Below are positions 52,820-61,183 of a DNA stretch of 64,000 nucleotides, in pieces. The notes beneath the pieces were generated by a model. That model did not search any database. It had not been told where the DNA came from and worked only from the letters and a program-made list of their open reading frames with translations. How positions within the stretch are numbered: position 1 is the first letter of the stretch; each line of letters begins with the position of its first letter. Source of the stretch: a bacterium. GTDB lineage: Bacteria > Bdellovibrionota_C > UBA2361 > RFPC01. The position numbers and the translations under genes were made by a program. The stretch covers positions 1-64,000 of the forward strand of contig JAUIBK010000011.1 in assembly GCA_030428205.1 (NCBI GenBank), read 5' to 3'.

Positions 52820-53575
52820 GTGTCAAAGAGTGAATTGAACCAAACACCTCCGATCTCTGCCCAGCAAGAGACGTTTACTACCGATAAGCGCTCATCGCTT
52901 GACGTGTACCGTGAGCTGACGGTTGGAAACTCCTCGTTAGGATTTCTCACGTACTATGAACTGCTCACATTGCTCTTTGGTGGTCTGCCGGGTCTTATTG
53001 GAATGGGTTTGCGTTCACTGCTTTATCCAACACTGCTGAAACAATCAGGTCGTCGGCCAGCTTTTGGTCGAGGTGTCCTTTTGAGAAACCCGGCGGCCCT
53101 TTCGGTTGGAAACAAAGCCCTCATTGATGATTTTGTCACTCTTGATGCACGCAAAGAATCAAGCATTACCTTAGGTGACTTTGTGAGTATAGGTCGCTTT
53201 AGTATCCTCGCTGCTAAAGGAGGAGACATCTCACTTGCACCTGGGGTTAACATAGGTACCTCTTGTAGACTTGCTACTCAAACTAAGCTTGAAGTGGGCG
53301 AGAGTACACTTATTGCCGCATACTGTTATCTGGGTCCCGGAAACCATGAGAAAAATCCCAATGATGGTACCTATATCTCTGGTGAGATGGATCTTCGTGG
53401 TGGAGTTACGATCGGAAAAAATGTTTGGATTGGGGCTCGCTCTACTATCGTTGATGGCGTTACTATTGGTGATGGCGCAGTTGTTGGTGCCCACTCGTTT
53501 GTAAAGAGTGATGTTCCTGCAGGTGCTACTGTTGCTGGAACACCTGCAAAGATTATTGGGGAATCTGCTCCGTGA
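52820..53575 (+). CDS. Hexapeptide-repeat acyltransferase
   Basis: The 251-residue protein starts at GTG 52820. After an N-terminal part with one hydrophobic stretch (YYELLTLLFGGLPGLIGMGLRSLL), residues ~90-245 form a left-handed beta-helix of hexapeptide repeats. Examples are VSIGRFSILAAKGGDISLAPGVNIG and VTIGKNVWIGARSTIVDGVTIGDGAVVG, closed by VAGTPAKIIG. The GNHEKNP loop holds the likely catalytic His. Such enzymes transfer acetyl or other acyl groups to sugars of surface polysaccharides. Its stop overlaps the next gene's start by four bases, so the three genes to 55472 form one operon. Confidence 0.82.
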   Translation: MSKSELNQTPPISAQQETFTTDKRSSLDVYRELTVGNSSLGFLTYYELLTLLFGGLPGLIGMGLRSLLYPTLLKQSGRRPAFGRGVLLRNPAALSVGNKALIDDFVTLDARKESSITLGDFVSIGRFSILAAKGGDISLAPGVNIGTSCRLATQTKLEVGESTLIAAYCYLGPGNHEKNPNDGTYISGEMDLRGGVTIGKNVWIGARSTIVDGVTIGDGAVVGAHSFVKSDVPAGATVAGTPAKIIGESAP

Positions 53576-54579
53576 GCGAAGCTACCGTAAAAACAACAGA
53601 GAAAAATAGCTCGCGTTCTTTTCCGCATCTCCTTGCCATTTTTTTTCTCCTCCTTCTTATTCTTGTCTCCGCACTTTTTTGGCTTGAGATTCACCGTCGT
53701 TTTCCGAGACTTCCGGCGGGTGAGTATATCGGCTCGCTGTATGGAGTTTTAGGCTCAGATAAAGCCGATACTACACATTTCTATGTGCGTAGTAGCTCTG
53801 ATGCTATTGAGTTTGTTGTCCTTCGAGACGGTTGGAAGCCATTTCGACTCAGTACATCTGCCGATGCATCAACAGGGGACTCGCTTTACCCTATACAACT
53901 TGAGGGCTCCGATGGCTCGCTTTCATTTATCGGAGAAAATATATCAGCAGGGCGTTTTAAGGGGTTTGTCACAGATCTTCAATCAAGCTCTGAGGGAACA
54001 TGGGAGCTCGTGCAGATCAACACGGCCGAAAAACTCAATCTTCCTGCAGAGTCCGATCTCCTACACTGGGCACGTATGTTTGATGAGCTTGAGCGGATAC
54101 AAGGCTCTCGCATCGCAGCAGAAACAAGGCTTCCACAATTAAAAAGAGAGGTGGCTCGTCTTGAGAGTTTTATTACAGAGGGAGAAAAGCTCAAAGAACA
54201 AGGAGCCGAGAAGTTTCAAAACACACAAGCCGAACTGGTTCACCTCGAAGAAGAGCTAAGAAACGAACAGAATAACGCACGCGTACTCTTAGAGAAGCTC
54301 CGTGTGGCTCAAAGAGTCACTCCTATGGGGACACTTGTTTCGCTTGCACGTGAAGCTGCTGAGCGTGATGCCCGTTGGATAGCTTCTCAGTTACGAAGCG
54401 ATAGCTCTTCCTCTCTCCCGAGAGGATTTCAAGCTGAGTATGAACGGGCTCAAGAAGTCTTAGAGCTACTCGAGGCGATTCGACAAGAGCGAAAAATGAT
54501 AGAGGCTCTCTCTCAAGGAAAACGCTTCAAGCGTGTTCCTTTTGGCGCTGAGCAAGATTTTGAGCAAGGAGGGGCATGA
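53572..54579 (+). CDS. Membrane-anchored coiled-coil protein, unknown function
   Basis: The 335-residue protein starts at GTG 53572, overlapping the acyltransferase stop. It has a short cytoplasmic N-terminus, one membrane helix (LLAIFFLLLLILVSALFWL) and a beta-rich periplasmic domain of ~120 residues (GEYIGSLYGVLGSDKADTTHFYV onward). A long coiled coil follows (KREVARLESFITEGEKLKEQ to residue ~300). It overlaps the next gene, another exported coiled-coil protein with a similar beta-domain-then-coil layout, by four bases. They probably act as a pair in the envelope. No family recognised. Confidence 0.6.
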   Translation: MSEATVKTTEKNSSRSFPHLLAIFFLLLLILVSALFWLEIHRRFPRLPAGEYIGSLYGVLGSDKADTTHFYVRSSSDAIEFVVLRDGWKPFRLSTSADASTGDSLYPIQLEGSDGSLSFIGENISAGRFKGFVTDLQSSSEGTWELVQINTAEKLNLPAESDLLHWARMFDELERIQGSRIAAETRLPQLKREVARLESFITEGEKLKEQGAEKFQNTQAELVHLEEELRNEQNNARVLLEKLRVAQRVTPMGTLVSLAREAAERDARWIASQLRSDSSSSLPRGFQAEYERAQEVLELLEAIRQERKMIEALSQGKRFKRVPFGAEQDFEQGGA

Positions 54580-55472
54580 AGTCCTTTTTGCGTTTTATAC
54601 TGTGCTGCCTCTCTTTGGTCTCTATAGCTACAGCCCAAGATGAAGGTGGCGAGCATACCCCTGCGATTGTTCTTCATAGAGAGGCTTCTCTCTCTTTTGC
54701 TCCAGAGGCAGTTCTTTTTTTCATAGAGTGGGACTCTGGAAAGGTTGATGTTGAGCGTGGCTACCTGATTGAGCCGCTGACTTCGAAAGAAGATGAGACC
54801 ACTACTCGAGGCATATGGCGAGGTATTGTACGTGTCCCTTGGAAGCTTTCTGAGAGTGCTTTAAAGTTGAGTGCTTTATTTCTCCATAAAGGCGGACAGC
54901 ATTTTTTGCTCGGACCAGAGTACTGGTTGCTTCGTGAACGTGTCGAGACTCGAGCATACCCAGATGAGCTTCGAGAGTATCTTATCGAAGAAAAAGAAGA
55001 GCTCGGTGAGTTGAGCAAGATGCTTGAGAAAGAAGAGGGGCAGGTCAAGCGACTCAAAAGTGATGCAGAGATCATTGGTAGCTTTTCTCATGCTGGGCAA
55101 AGCTCCAAACGCAAGGAGTTGATAGAAGATGAGCTCATTGGAGTCCGAGAGCAGGTCAAAAGGCTCCGTGGCTTTTTAAAACACGCTTCAAGAGAGCCAA
55201 AGCCTCAACACTTCTCTGTCCGAAAGCGTGAGCTCTCACAGCAGGTGCGTGAATTGGCGGAGAAAGCCAAGCAAGCAGAGTCGACAGAAAAAGCGAGAGG
55301 TGAAGAGAGCAAACTTGATCTCATCCGAAAACAAGACCTGATTGAAGAAATGCGGTATGAAGATGTTGTCTTTTTGCGCGAAGAGCTCAGGCGACTTGAG
55401 GAAAAGCGTGAGAGACTTCAGATTGAGCAATTACCTGTTCGTGCTGTGCCAACGCCTCTAAGGACGCCTTAG
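54576..55472 (+). CDS. Secreted coiled-coil protein, unknown function
   Basis: The 298-residue protein has a signal peptide (FLRFILCCLSLVSIATA) and a beta-rich ~100-residue domain (SFAPEAVLFFIEWDSGKVDVERGYLIEP). Then come two long charged coiled-coil stretches from residue ~130 to ~290 (LREYLIEEKEELGELSKMLE; KRLRGFLKHASREP). The C-terminus is proline-rich. Its layout parallels the previous gene product minus the membrane anchor, which suggests that the two arose by duplication or assemble together. No family recognised. Confidence 0.6.
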   Translation: MKSFLRFILCCLSLVSIATAQDEGGEHTPAIVLHREASLSFAPEAVLFFIEWDSGKVDVERGYLIEPLTSKEDETTTRGIWRGIVRVPWKLSESALKLSALFLHKGGQHFLLGPEYWLLRERVETRAYPDELREYLIEEKEELGELSKMLEKEEGQVKRLKSDAEIIGSFSHAGQSSKRKELIEDELIGVREQVKRLRGFLKHASREPKPQHFSVRKRELSQQVRELAEKAKQAESTEKARGEESKLDLIRKQDLIEEMRYEDVVFLREELRRLEEKRERLQIEQLPVRAVPTPLRTP

Positions 55473-55589
55473 ACCTTTCTCTTCTTTGCGTTACAATTCA
55501 TTTCCAAAGGGATCGATTCTCTTCTTGCGCCATAGGGATGAAATCAGATATTTTTCTTGAGTCATCGGCTATTTACTGGCACTAACTTC

Positions 55590-55898
55590 ATGAACACTCT
55601 AGGTCCCACATCTCTCACTCACGACGAGCGAATGGAGTGCATTGAATCTCTCGCATCAATCGTCTGTGCCCGCGGGTTTGAGGCCCCAGCTGTTTTTGTG
55701 CTCGAGATGTACCGCCCACTGACACGCACACTCTACGCTGTCTCAATTGCGTGTATGCCGCTCTTTGTTCCGATTTTTGGAATGAAGCTCGCAAAAATGG
55801 CTATTGCTGTTTTGGAGTCTCCTGAACACGTACAGATGCTTATCGATCAGATTGAGCAGCAGTCAAATGCTCAGCGAAAGGTCAAGGGGGCGGTGTGA
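55590..55898 (+). CDS. Short membrane protein at the head of the GlmL-like operon
   Basis: ATG 55590 gives 102 residues; the frame opens at 55557 but the added residues look non-coding, and neither start has a good ribosome binding site. A helical N-terminal half (DERMECIESLASIVCARGFEAPAVFVLEMYRPLTR) precedes one or two membrane helices (TLYAVSIACMPLFVPIFGM). Its stop overlaps the GTG start of the next gene by three bases, which ties it to the operon. The YRPLT segment resembles small proteins found before DUF6754-type genes, as far as I recall. Function unknown. Confidence 0.55.
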   Translation: MNTLGPTSLTHDERMECIESLASIVCARGFEAPAVFVLEMYRPLTRTLYAVSIACMPLFVPIFGMKLAKMAIAVLESPEHVQMLIDQIEQQSNAQRKVKGAV

Positions 55899-56713
55899 CC
55901 GGAATAGAGCACTCAACCCCTGGTATTCTTGTCCTCTTAGTCCTCTTTATTGGACCGGTGCTCTATTATATTCGACGGGCACGGGAGGGGCGTAAGATTT
56001 TCGTGCGACGTATTGCTGGTGTAGACGCTGTGGATGAGGCCATAGGGCGTTCTGCAGAACTCGGACGACCTGTTGCTTTTAGTACAGGCCTTACCTCAGT
56101 AAGCCCAGTGCTCTATGCCTGTCTCGGTGTGCTTTCATATGTTTCCGCTAAAGCTGCTCGGTATAAATCAAAGCTCATCGTCCCACAGAATAATCCTGAA
56201 GCCATGGCGATTGTTGAAGATGTGGTGCGTGATGCCTATCGTTCGGTGGGAAAGCTCTCAACGTTTGATCCTCAAAGTATCGTGTATCTTTCACAGAGCC
56301 AGTTTGCTTTTGCCTCTGGATATATGGGGATTGTGCACCGTGAGAAGGTAGCAACTGCATTTCTCTTTGGGTACTTTGCAGCAGAATCACTTATTTTGGC
56401 TGAAGCTGGACAACAAGTTGGTGCGATGCAAGTTGGTGCGAGTGTGAGCCCTGAGCAGGTTCCATTTTTTATATGCACCTGTGATTTTACTCTTATCGGA
56501 GAAGAGCTGTACGCCTCTTCAGCATACTTAAGCCGTGAAGCCGTACAACTTGGCAGTCTTGCCGGACAAGACCGCGCCAAGCTTCTCTTCTTTCTCCTTA
56601 TTGTCATTGGTGTTTGTATTGCAACGTGGAACTCGGTTTTTCCTGAAGCAGCGATAAGTAATATCGATAGTTGGATCCGTGCTGGTTACGGTGATTGGTT
56701 TGGTGGCATGTAA
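55895..56713 (+). CDS. DUF6754-like membrane protein of the GlmL-like operon
   Basis: The 272-residue protein has one N-terminal membrane helix (ILVLLVLFIGPVLYYI) and one near the C-terminus (LLFFLLIVIGVCIATW), with a cytoplasmic domain between. The domain has RKIFVRRIAGVDAVDEAIGRSAELGRPVAFSTG, KLIVPQNNPEAMAIVEDVVRDAY and ICTCDFTLIGEELYASSAYLSREAVQLGSLAGQD. I associate this pattern with DUF6754 proteins of Chloroflexota, Armatimonadota and related bacteria. The inner domain has a Rossmann-like strand-helix rhythm. It overlaps its upstream gene and is close to the next, so it belongs to one transcript. Confidence 0.7.
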   Translation: MTGIEHSTPGILVLLVLFIGPVLYYIRRAREGRKIFVRRIAGVDAVDEAIGRSAELGRPVAFSTGLTSVSPVLYACLGVLSYVSAKAARYKSKLIVPQNNPEAMAIVEDVVRDAYRSVGKLSTFDPQSIVYLSQSQFAFASGYMGIVHREKVATAFLFGYFAAESLILAEAGQQVGAMQVGASVSPEQVPFFICTCDFTLIGEELYASSAYLSREAVQLGSLAGQDRAKLLFFLLIVIGVCIATWNSVFPEAAISNIDSWIRAGYGDWFGGM

Positions 56714-56716
56714 GGT

Positions 56717-57793
56717 ATGGAAGAGAATTATCGAAAAACGCTTATTAAGATTCTGACGTTCCTCGGTGGGATATATTTCTTTGTTGAATTTATTCTTCCC
56801 AAAGCAGTCTTAGAAAAAATAGGTGTTGCTGAGCACCATAGCTTTATCTCGTACGGTTTTATCGTTGTCGGCTCGATGGCCGTTGGACTCGGAATTATAA
56901 ATCTCTTTATGGTTCACGGTTCGCGAATAATTTTTCGCCGTAAAGACTGGTTTTCAAGTGTTGTACTGCTCGTTGGCTTGCTCGTCATGATGTTTGCAAC
57001 GGTCTCTGACTGGCGCTCTGGTTTGCGTATCACATCTGAAACGAGAAAGTGGACTCTCTTAGGTGAATTCACCGAGGTTATAGAGAAGGATTTTAACGAG
57101 AAAAAAGAAGGAGTGCCGTCACTCGATGTGCGTGTGAATGCGCTTCTTGAGTCTATAGATCAAAATGCACAGCAAACCAGCAAGCTCCTTAAAAGCAAAC
57201 AAGGTGCCTCGCGTATTCCTAAGCAAGAGCCGAAGTTTGTGCTTGCTCAAAGCTACGCAAAGCAAATTGCTAACATGCAGCAAGCAGTCCTGAGCGACTC
57301 CAAAGAGCTTGAGGCTTCATTTGACACAGAAACCCCCGACTTTGCTCCTTTTGCTCCACTTCGCCAGTCACTTGATCAGCTCGGTGTGACTGTTGGGAAG
57401 TTTTTGCAGCTTCACTATGAGTATTCTGGTGTGCGTCAAACGTATAACTTCCTCTTTCATGGACTGTTTGTGTCGCTTGGTTCAGCGATGTTCTCACTGC
57501 TAGGGGTGTATATCGCCGCAGCTGCTTTTCGAGCATTTCGAGTTAAAACACTGGAATCTTCTCTGATGATGATTGCTGCTGTGATTGTTATGCTGGGACA
57601 GATTCCTTTTTATGTATACATCTATGATGGACTTCCGCTCTGGAGACAGTGGCTGCTTGAGGTGCCAAATAGTGCAGCTTTTCGTGCCATTAAAATTGGC
57701 GCGAGCGTCGCTGGTCTTGTGATGGCTTTTCGTATGTGGTTTTCCATCGAATCAGAGTCGTTTGCTGATGACACACCGGGAGAGAGCGCATGA
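56717..57793 (+). CDS. Multi-pass membrane protein of the GlmL-like operon
   Basis: The 358-residue protein has about six to seven membrane helices: three in the first ~95 residues, then an extracytoplasmic helical part of ~130 residues with LRSLDQLG-like heptads, then at least three more helices. The helix FLFHGLFVSLGSAMFSLLGVYIAAAAFRAFRVKTLES carries a motif that I recall from uncharacterised membrane proteins beside GlmL-type ATPases. It overlaps the next gene by four bases. No catalytic motif is evident; scaffold or channel roles are open. Confidence 0.6.
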   Translation: MEENYRKTLIKILTFLGGIYFFVEFILPKAVLEKIGVAEHHSFISYGFIVVGSMAVGLGIINLFMVHGSRIIFRRKDWFSSVVLLVGLLVMMFATVSDWRSGLRITSETRKWTLLGEFTEVIEKDFNEKKEGVPSLDVRVNALLESIDQNAQQTSKLLKSKQGASRIPKQEPKFVLAQSYAKQIANMQQAVLSDSKELEASFDTETPDFAPFAPLRQSLDQLGVTVGKFLQLHYEYSGVRQTYNFLFHGLFVSLGSAMFSLLGVYIAAAAFRAFRVKTLESSLMMIAAVIVMLGQIPFYVYIYDGLPLWRQWLLEVPNSAAFRAIKIGASVAGLVMAFRMWFSIESESFADDTPGESA

Positions 57794-58656
57794 AAGCTAC
57801 CCTTGGTCGTCGTTTGATTTATCTTTTTATGATGCTTGTCGTGAGTGTGCCGTTGATTACGAACTACACAGTGCGACCTGCTGAGATGAAAGCCGCCAAC
57901 CAGTTTTACTCGTTGGTCGAGAACCTTTCGGTAGGCCCCAATGATATAGCTTTTGTTGCTTTTGATTTCGGGCCGAACACAAAAGCTGAGAACGAGCCTC
58001 AAGCTGAAGTCATCGTTGAGCATTTGATGCGTAAACGAATACCGCTTGCTGTGTTCACCCAATACGCTCAGGCCGAAGGGTTTCTGACCTCTATTCCCGA
58101 GCGTGTAGCCGAGCGGCTTATGAAAGAGATGCCGGGAGAAAAGTGGGAGTATGGGCAAGACTGGGTAAATTTAGGTTTTCGTCCTGGTGGCGCGCTCTTT
58201 GTACAGGCCGTTGCAAAGTCTACGAATATTGCCAAAGAGCTTGATAAAGATGCCTTTGGAGCGTCTCTCTTGCAGATTCCTGCAATTCAAAATGTTCGTA
58301 CATTAGAAAACGTTAAACTTCTCACGCAGTTTACGGGACTCGTTGGTGTTTTTGATACATACATTCAGTTTTTTCAAAACGAAAACTATGTACCAAGCTT
58401 TGGCCACGGTTGTACCTCAATTACGATTCCTGAAGCTTATATTTATCTTGATTCAGGTCAACTCAGTGGGTTGCTTGAGGGGATTGCTGGAGCCGCTTGG
58501 TACTCAGAGCTCTTACTTCAAAATAATCCTCAACGAGCACCAGACGCAGCGCTTGTGATTAATACTGCCCTTGGTGTAGCGCACCTTGCTGTCATAGCAC
58601 TTATTATCTTAGGAAATCTTGTTGCCTTTGTCGGTTCGCAAAGGAGGCCCTCATGA
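57790..58656 (+). CDS. Membrane-anchored protein with extracytoplasmic domain, GlmL-like operon
   Basis: The 288-residue protein has one membrane helix at each end (LIYLFMMLVVSVPLITNY; LAVIALIILGNLVAFVG). The domain between, ~220 residues, has a strand-helix alternation opening with DIAFVAFDFGPNTKAENEPQAEVIVEHLMRKRIPLAVF and later WEYGQDWVNLGFRPGG and GHGCTSITIPEAYIYL. The DFGPNTKAE stretch and DWVNLGFRPGG are motifs that I recall in neighbours of GlmL-like genes in other phyla. The ends overlap both flanking genes by four bases. A ligand- or peptide-binding role is a guess. Confidence 0.6.
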   Translation: MKATLGRRLIYLFMMLVVSVPLITNYTVRPAEMKAANQFYSLVENLSVGPNDIAFVAFDFGPNTKAENEPQAEVIVEHLMRKRIPLAVFTQYAQAEGFLTSIPERVAERLMKEMPGEKWEYGQDWVNLGFRPGGALFVQAVAKSTNIAKELDKDAFGASLLQIPAIQNVRTLENVKLLTQFTGLVGVFDTYIQFFQNENYVPSFGHGCTSITIPEAYIYLDSGQLSGLLEGIAGAAWYSELLLQNNPQRAPDAALVINTALGVAHLAVIALIILGNLVAFVGSQRRPS

Positions 58657-59354
58657 ACATCTCCTGGGAAGCAGCAACGGTACTGATTGGTGGAGTAGCC
58701 ACTTTAGCAATCTACAGTTTTTTGATTAAAGAGAATCCATTCTACCGATTTTTTGAGCACCTCTTTATTGGGATCGCCGCTGGATTTCTCCCCGTGTATA
58801 CCATTAAGAGCTTTTTTTGGCCTCGCGTGCTTGAACCGATGCTCGGATATCATATTCAAGTATATCCTGATGGAACGCCAACGGCTGAGTACGATACAAA
58901 GATTCTCTTTTATATTTTGCCGATGCTTTTTGGCCTCCTCTACTATTTTATTTACTCGACACGCTTCTCGTGGCTTTCAAAGTTAGTTATCGGTTTTTCA
59001 CTTGGGTACAGTGGGGGGCTTGCCTTTAAGGGATTCTTTGCTGAAATGGTTCCTCAGCTCACAAGTAGCTTTAAGCCTCTGCTTGTGCCCGGAGAGTCTG
59101 GAATGGACTGGGCCATGAGTTTCCAAAATATGTTTTTCGTTTTTACACTCTTGGCGGTGATGTATTACTTTTTCTTCACCTTTCAACGAAAGAGTGTCGC
59201 GGGAGACGGAGTTGCGGCCTCTGGGCGTTGGCTGATGATGGTATGTTTTGGAGCATTTTTTGGTTCAACGGTTATGGCGCGTATGGCACTGCTTGTTGAA
59301 CGACTTCAGTTCCTCTTGCACGACTGGTTCAATGAGATTTCGGGGATCATCTAA
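58653..59354 (+). CDS. Six-helix membrane protein of the GlmL-like operon
   Basis: The 233-residue protein has about six membrane helices and little else. It starts ISWEAATVLIGGVATLAIYSFLIKENPFYRFFEHLFIGIAAGF, and the YRFFEHLFIGIAAG block is distinctive. A loop with PDGTPTAEYDTK and a Gly-rich helix (IGFSLGYSGGLAFKGFF) follow. The C-terminal helix pair has FGAFFGSTVMARMALLVERLQFLL. It overlaps the previous gene by four bases and precedes the GlmL-like gene by two bases, so stoichiometric expression is likely. Confidence 0.6.
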   Translation: MNISWEAATVLIGGVATLAIYSFLIKENPFYRFFEHLFIGIAAGFLPVYTIKSFFWPRVLEPMLGYHIQVYPDGTPTAEYDTKILFYILPMLFGLLYYFIYSTRFSWLSKLVIGFSLGYSGGLAFKGFFAEMVPQLTSSFKPLLVPGESGMDWAMSFQNMFFVFTLLAVMYYFFFTFQRKSVAGDGVAASGRWLMMVCFGAFFGSTVMARMALLVERLQFLLHDWFNEISGII

Positions 59355-59356
59355 GA

Positions 59357-61183
59357 GTGAAGAAAACGAAAGAAGAGCTTCGTACCGTCCTTGTTACTGA
59401 TTGTGGTTCCACCACAACGAAGGCGCTTCTCTTTGAAAAGACAGAAAAGGGGTGGCGCCAAACCTCTCGTGGAGAAGCTCCCACTACCGTTGAAAAGCCT
59501 GTTGCTGATGTGACCGTTGGAGCACTTAACGCTTTTACGGAAATTCAAGAGCTTACAGGACGATCGATCCTTAAAGATTCAACCGAAGAGCATCCTTTTG
59601 TTGTTACCGAGGGCGATCCGTCTTCTGGGATTGATCTCTACCTCTCAACAAGTTCAGCCGGCGGTGGTTTGCAAATGATGGTAAGTGGCGTTGTGCGCCA
59701 GATGACAACAGAGTCAGCAGAGCGCGCTGCGCTTGGTGCAGGTGCTATTGTGCTTGAAGCTATCTCTGCGGACGACGAGCGAGAAGAGCACGAACGTGTC
59801 GAGCGTATTCGTCACTTACGACCAGATATCGTGTTGCTCACTGGTGGAGTTGACGGTGGCTCAGAGGTGCATGTGGTAGAAGCTGCTGAAACTCTGCTTG
59901 CTGCAGCACCGAGGCCTCGCTTTGGAGACACCCTACAGCTCCCAGTTATTTATGCCGGAAACGCAGAGGCAGCAGAGGAAGTAAAAGAAATCCTCTCTCC
60001 AATTGCACAGATTTCTGTGGTTGAAAATATTCGCCCGACTCTTGAACGAGAGAATCTTGGACCCGCAAGAGAAGCCATTCATGAGTTCTTTCTCACTCAT
60101 GTGATGAGCCACTCTCCAGGCTACGATAAGCTTCTCAGTTGGACTCCACTTCCTGTCATGCCAACCCCGGCAGCTGTTGGTGATATGGTCTCAAGCTTTG
60201 CAAAACGGAGAGGACTCCAAGTCCTCTGTGCTGATATCGGAGGTGCTACGACCGACGTTTTTAGTGTCTTTCACAACGAAGAGGGCGCGCCCATTTTTAA
60301 CCGGACGGTGAGTGCGAATTTAGGAATGAGCTACTCTATCGCCAACGTGCTTATTGAAGCAGGAAGCGAGGCGATTGCTCGCTGGTTAAATTTCGAGCTC
60401 GAATTTTCAGAGCTCCGTGATCGACTTCGCAATAAGATGATTCGCCCAACCTCCATTCCACAAACCAAAGAAGATCTTTGGCTTGAACAAGCCGTCTGTC
60501 GTGAAGCTTTGCGGCTTTCACTCGTACACCATAGAGAGCTTGCCGTTGGATTAAGTGGTGGGCAAAAACAGCGTGGTATTTCAGATATCTTTTCCCAGCA
60601 GTCAAACCGATATGAGCTCGTCAATATGATGAAGCTTGACCTCGTGATTGGCTCAGGGGGAGTGCTCAGCCACGCGCCACAAAGACTTGAAGCCGCGATG
60701 ATGATGCTCGATGGTTTCGGACTTCAAGGAGTAACGGAGATAGCCGTTGATTCTATTTTTATGATGCCACATCTCGGGGTTTTAGCCTCGCTTCACCCCG
60801 AAGCGGCCGAAGAGATCTTTGTTCATGATTGTATCGTACATATTGCTCACGCCATTGTGCCGGTATACTCGCTTACTCGCCTAAAACCTGGAACACCTTT
60901 GGCACGTGTGTCGTTCGGAGGAAAGAAAGCAGGAGAAGTCCTTGCTGGTGAGGTAACGCATATTCCCCTAGAGCAGGGAGCAAGTGGGGAGTTAGTGGTC
61001 ACTCCTTCTTCATCAAAGATTGATGTCGGCGCTGGCAGAGGAAAGAAGGTCATCAAAGAGGTAACGCTTGGGCTCCACGGCCTACTCCTTGACGGAAGAA
61101 ACCGCCCTCATGAATGGCCTGAGAGCGAGCAAGAGCGGCTCACAATGCAACAACGTGTACTGCAAAGCGTGGGGATAGCGTAA
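59357..61183 (+). CDS. GlmL-like ASKHA-fold ATPase
   Basis: The 608-residue protein starts at GTG 59357. It has the GlmL/MutL-type hallmarks: the phosphate-1 loop VTDCGSTTTKALLFE near residues 13-27, DIVLLTGGVDGGSEVHVV near 157-174, VLCADIGGATTDVFSV near 289-304 and a final LVIGSGGVLSHAP near 430. ASKHA proteins (actin, Hsp70, sugar kinases) hydrolyse ATP and change shape. GlmL is known as a reactivation chaperone of adenosylcobalamin-dependent glutamate mutase, but no GlmS or GlmE subunit lies in the window. Here it sits among membrane proteins and overlaps the next gene by one base. Confidence 0.85.
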   Translation: MKKTKEELRTVLVTDCGSTTTKALLFEKTEKGWRQTSRGEAPTTVEKPVADVTVGALNAFTEIQELTGRSILKDSTEEHPFVVTEGDPSSGIDLYLSTSSAGGGLQMMVSGVVRQMTTESAERAALGAGAIVLEAISADDEREEHERVERIRHLRPDIVLLTGGVDGGSEVHVVEAAETLLAAAPRPRFGDTLQLPVIYAGNAEAAEEVKEILSPIAQISVVENIRPTLERENLGPAREAIHEFFLTHVMSHSPGYDKLLSWTPLPVMPTPAAVGDMVSSFAKRRGLQVLCADIGGATTDVFSVFHNEEGAPIFNRTVSANLGMSYSIANVLIEAGSEAIARWLNFELEFSELRDRLRNKMIRPTSIPQTKEDLWLEQAVCREALRLSLVHHRELAVGLSGGQKQRGISDIFSQQSNRYELVNMMKLDLVIGSGGVLSHAPQRLEAAMMMLDGFGLQGVTEIAVDSIFMMPHLGVLASLHPEAAEEIFVHDCIVHIAHAIVPVYSLTRLKPGTPLARVSFGGKKAGEVLAGEVTHIPLEQGASGELVVTPSSSKIDVGAGRGKKVIKEVTLGLHGLLLDGRNRPHEWPESEQERLTMQQRVLQSVGIA

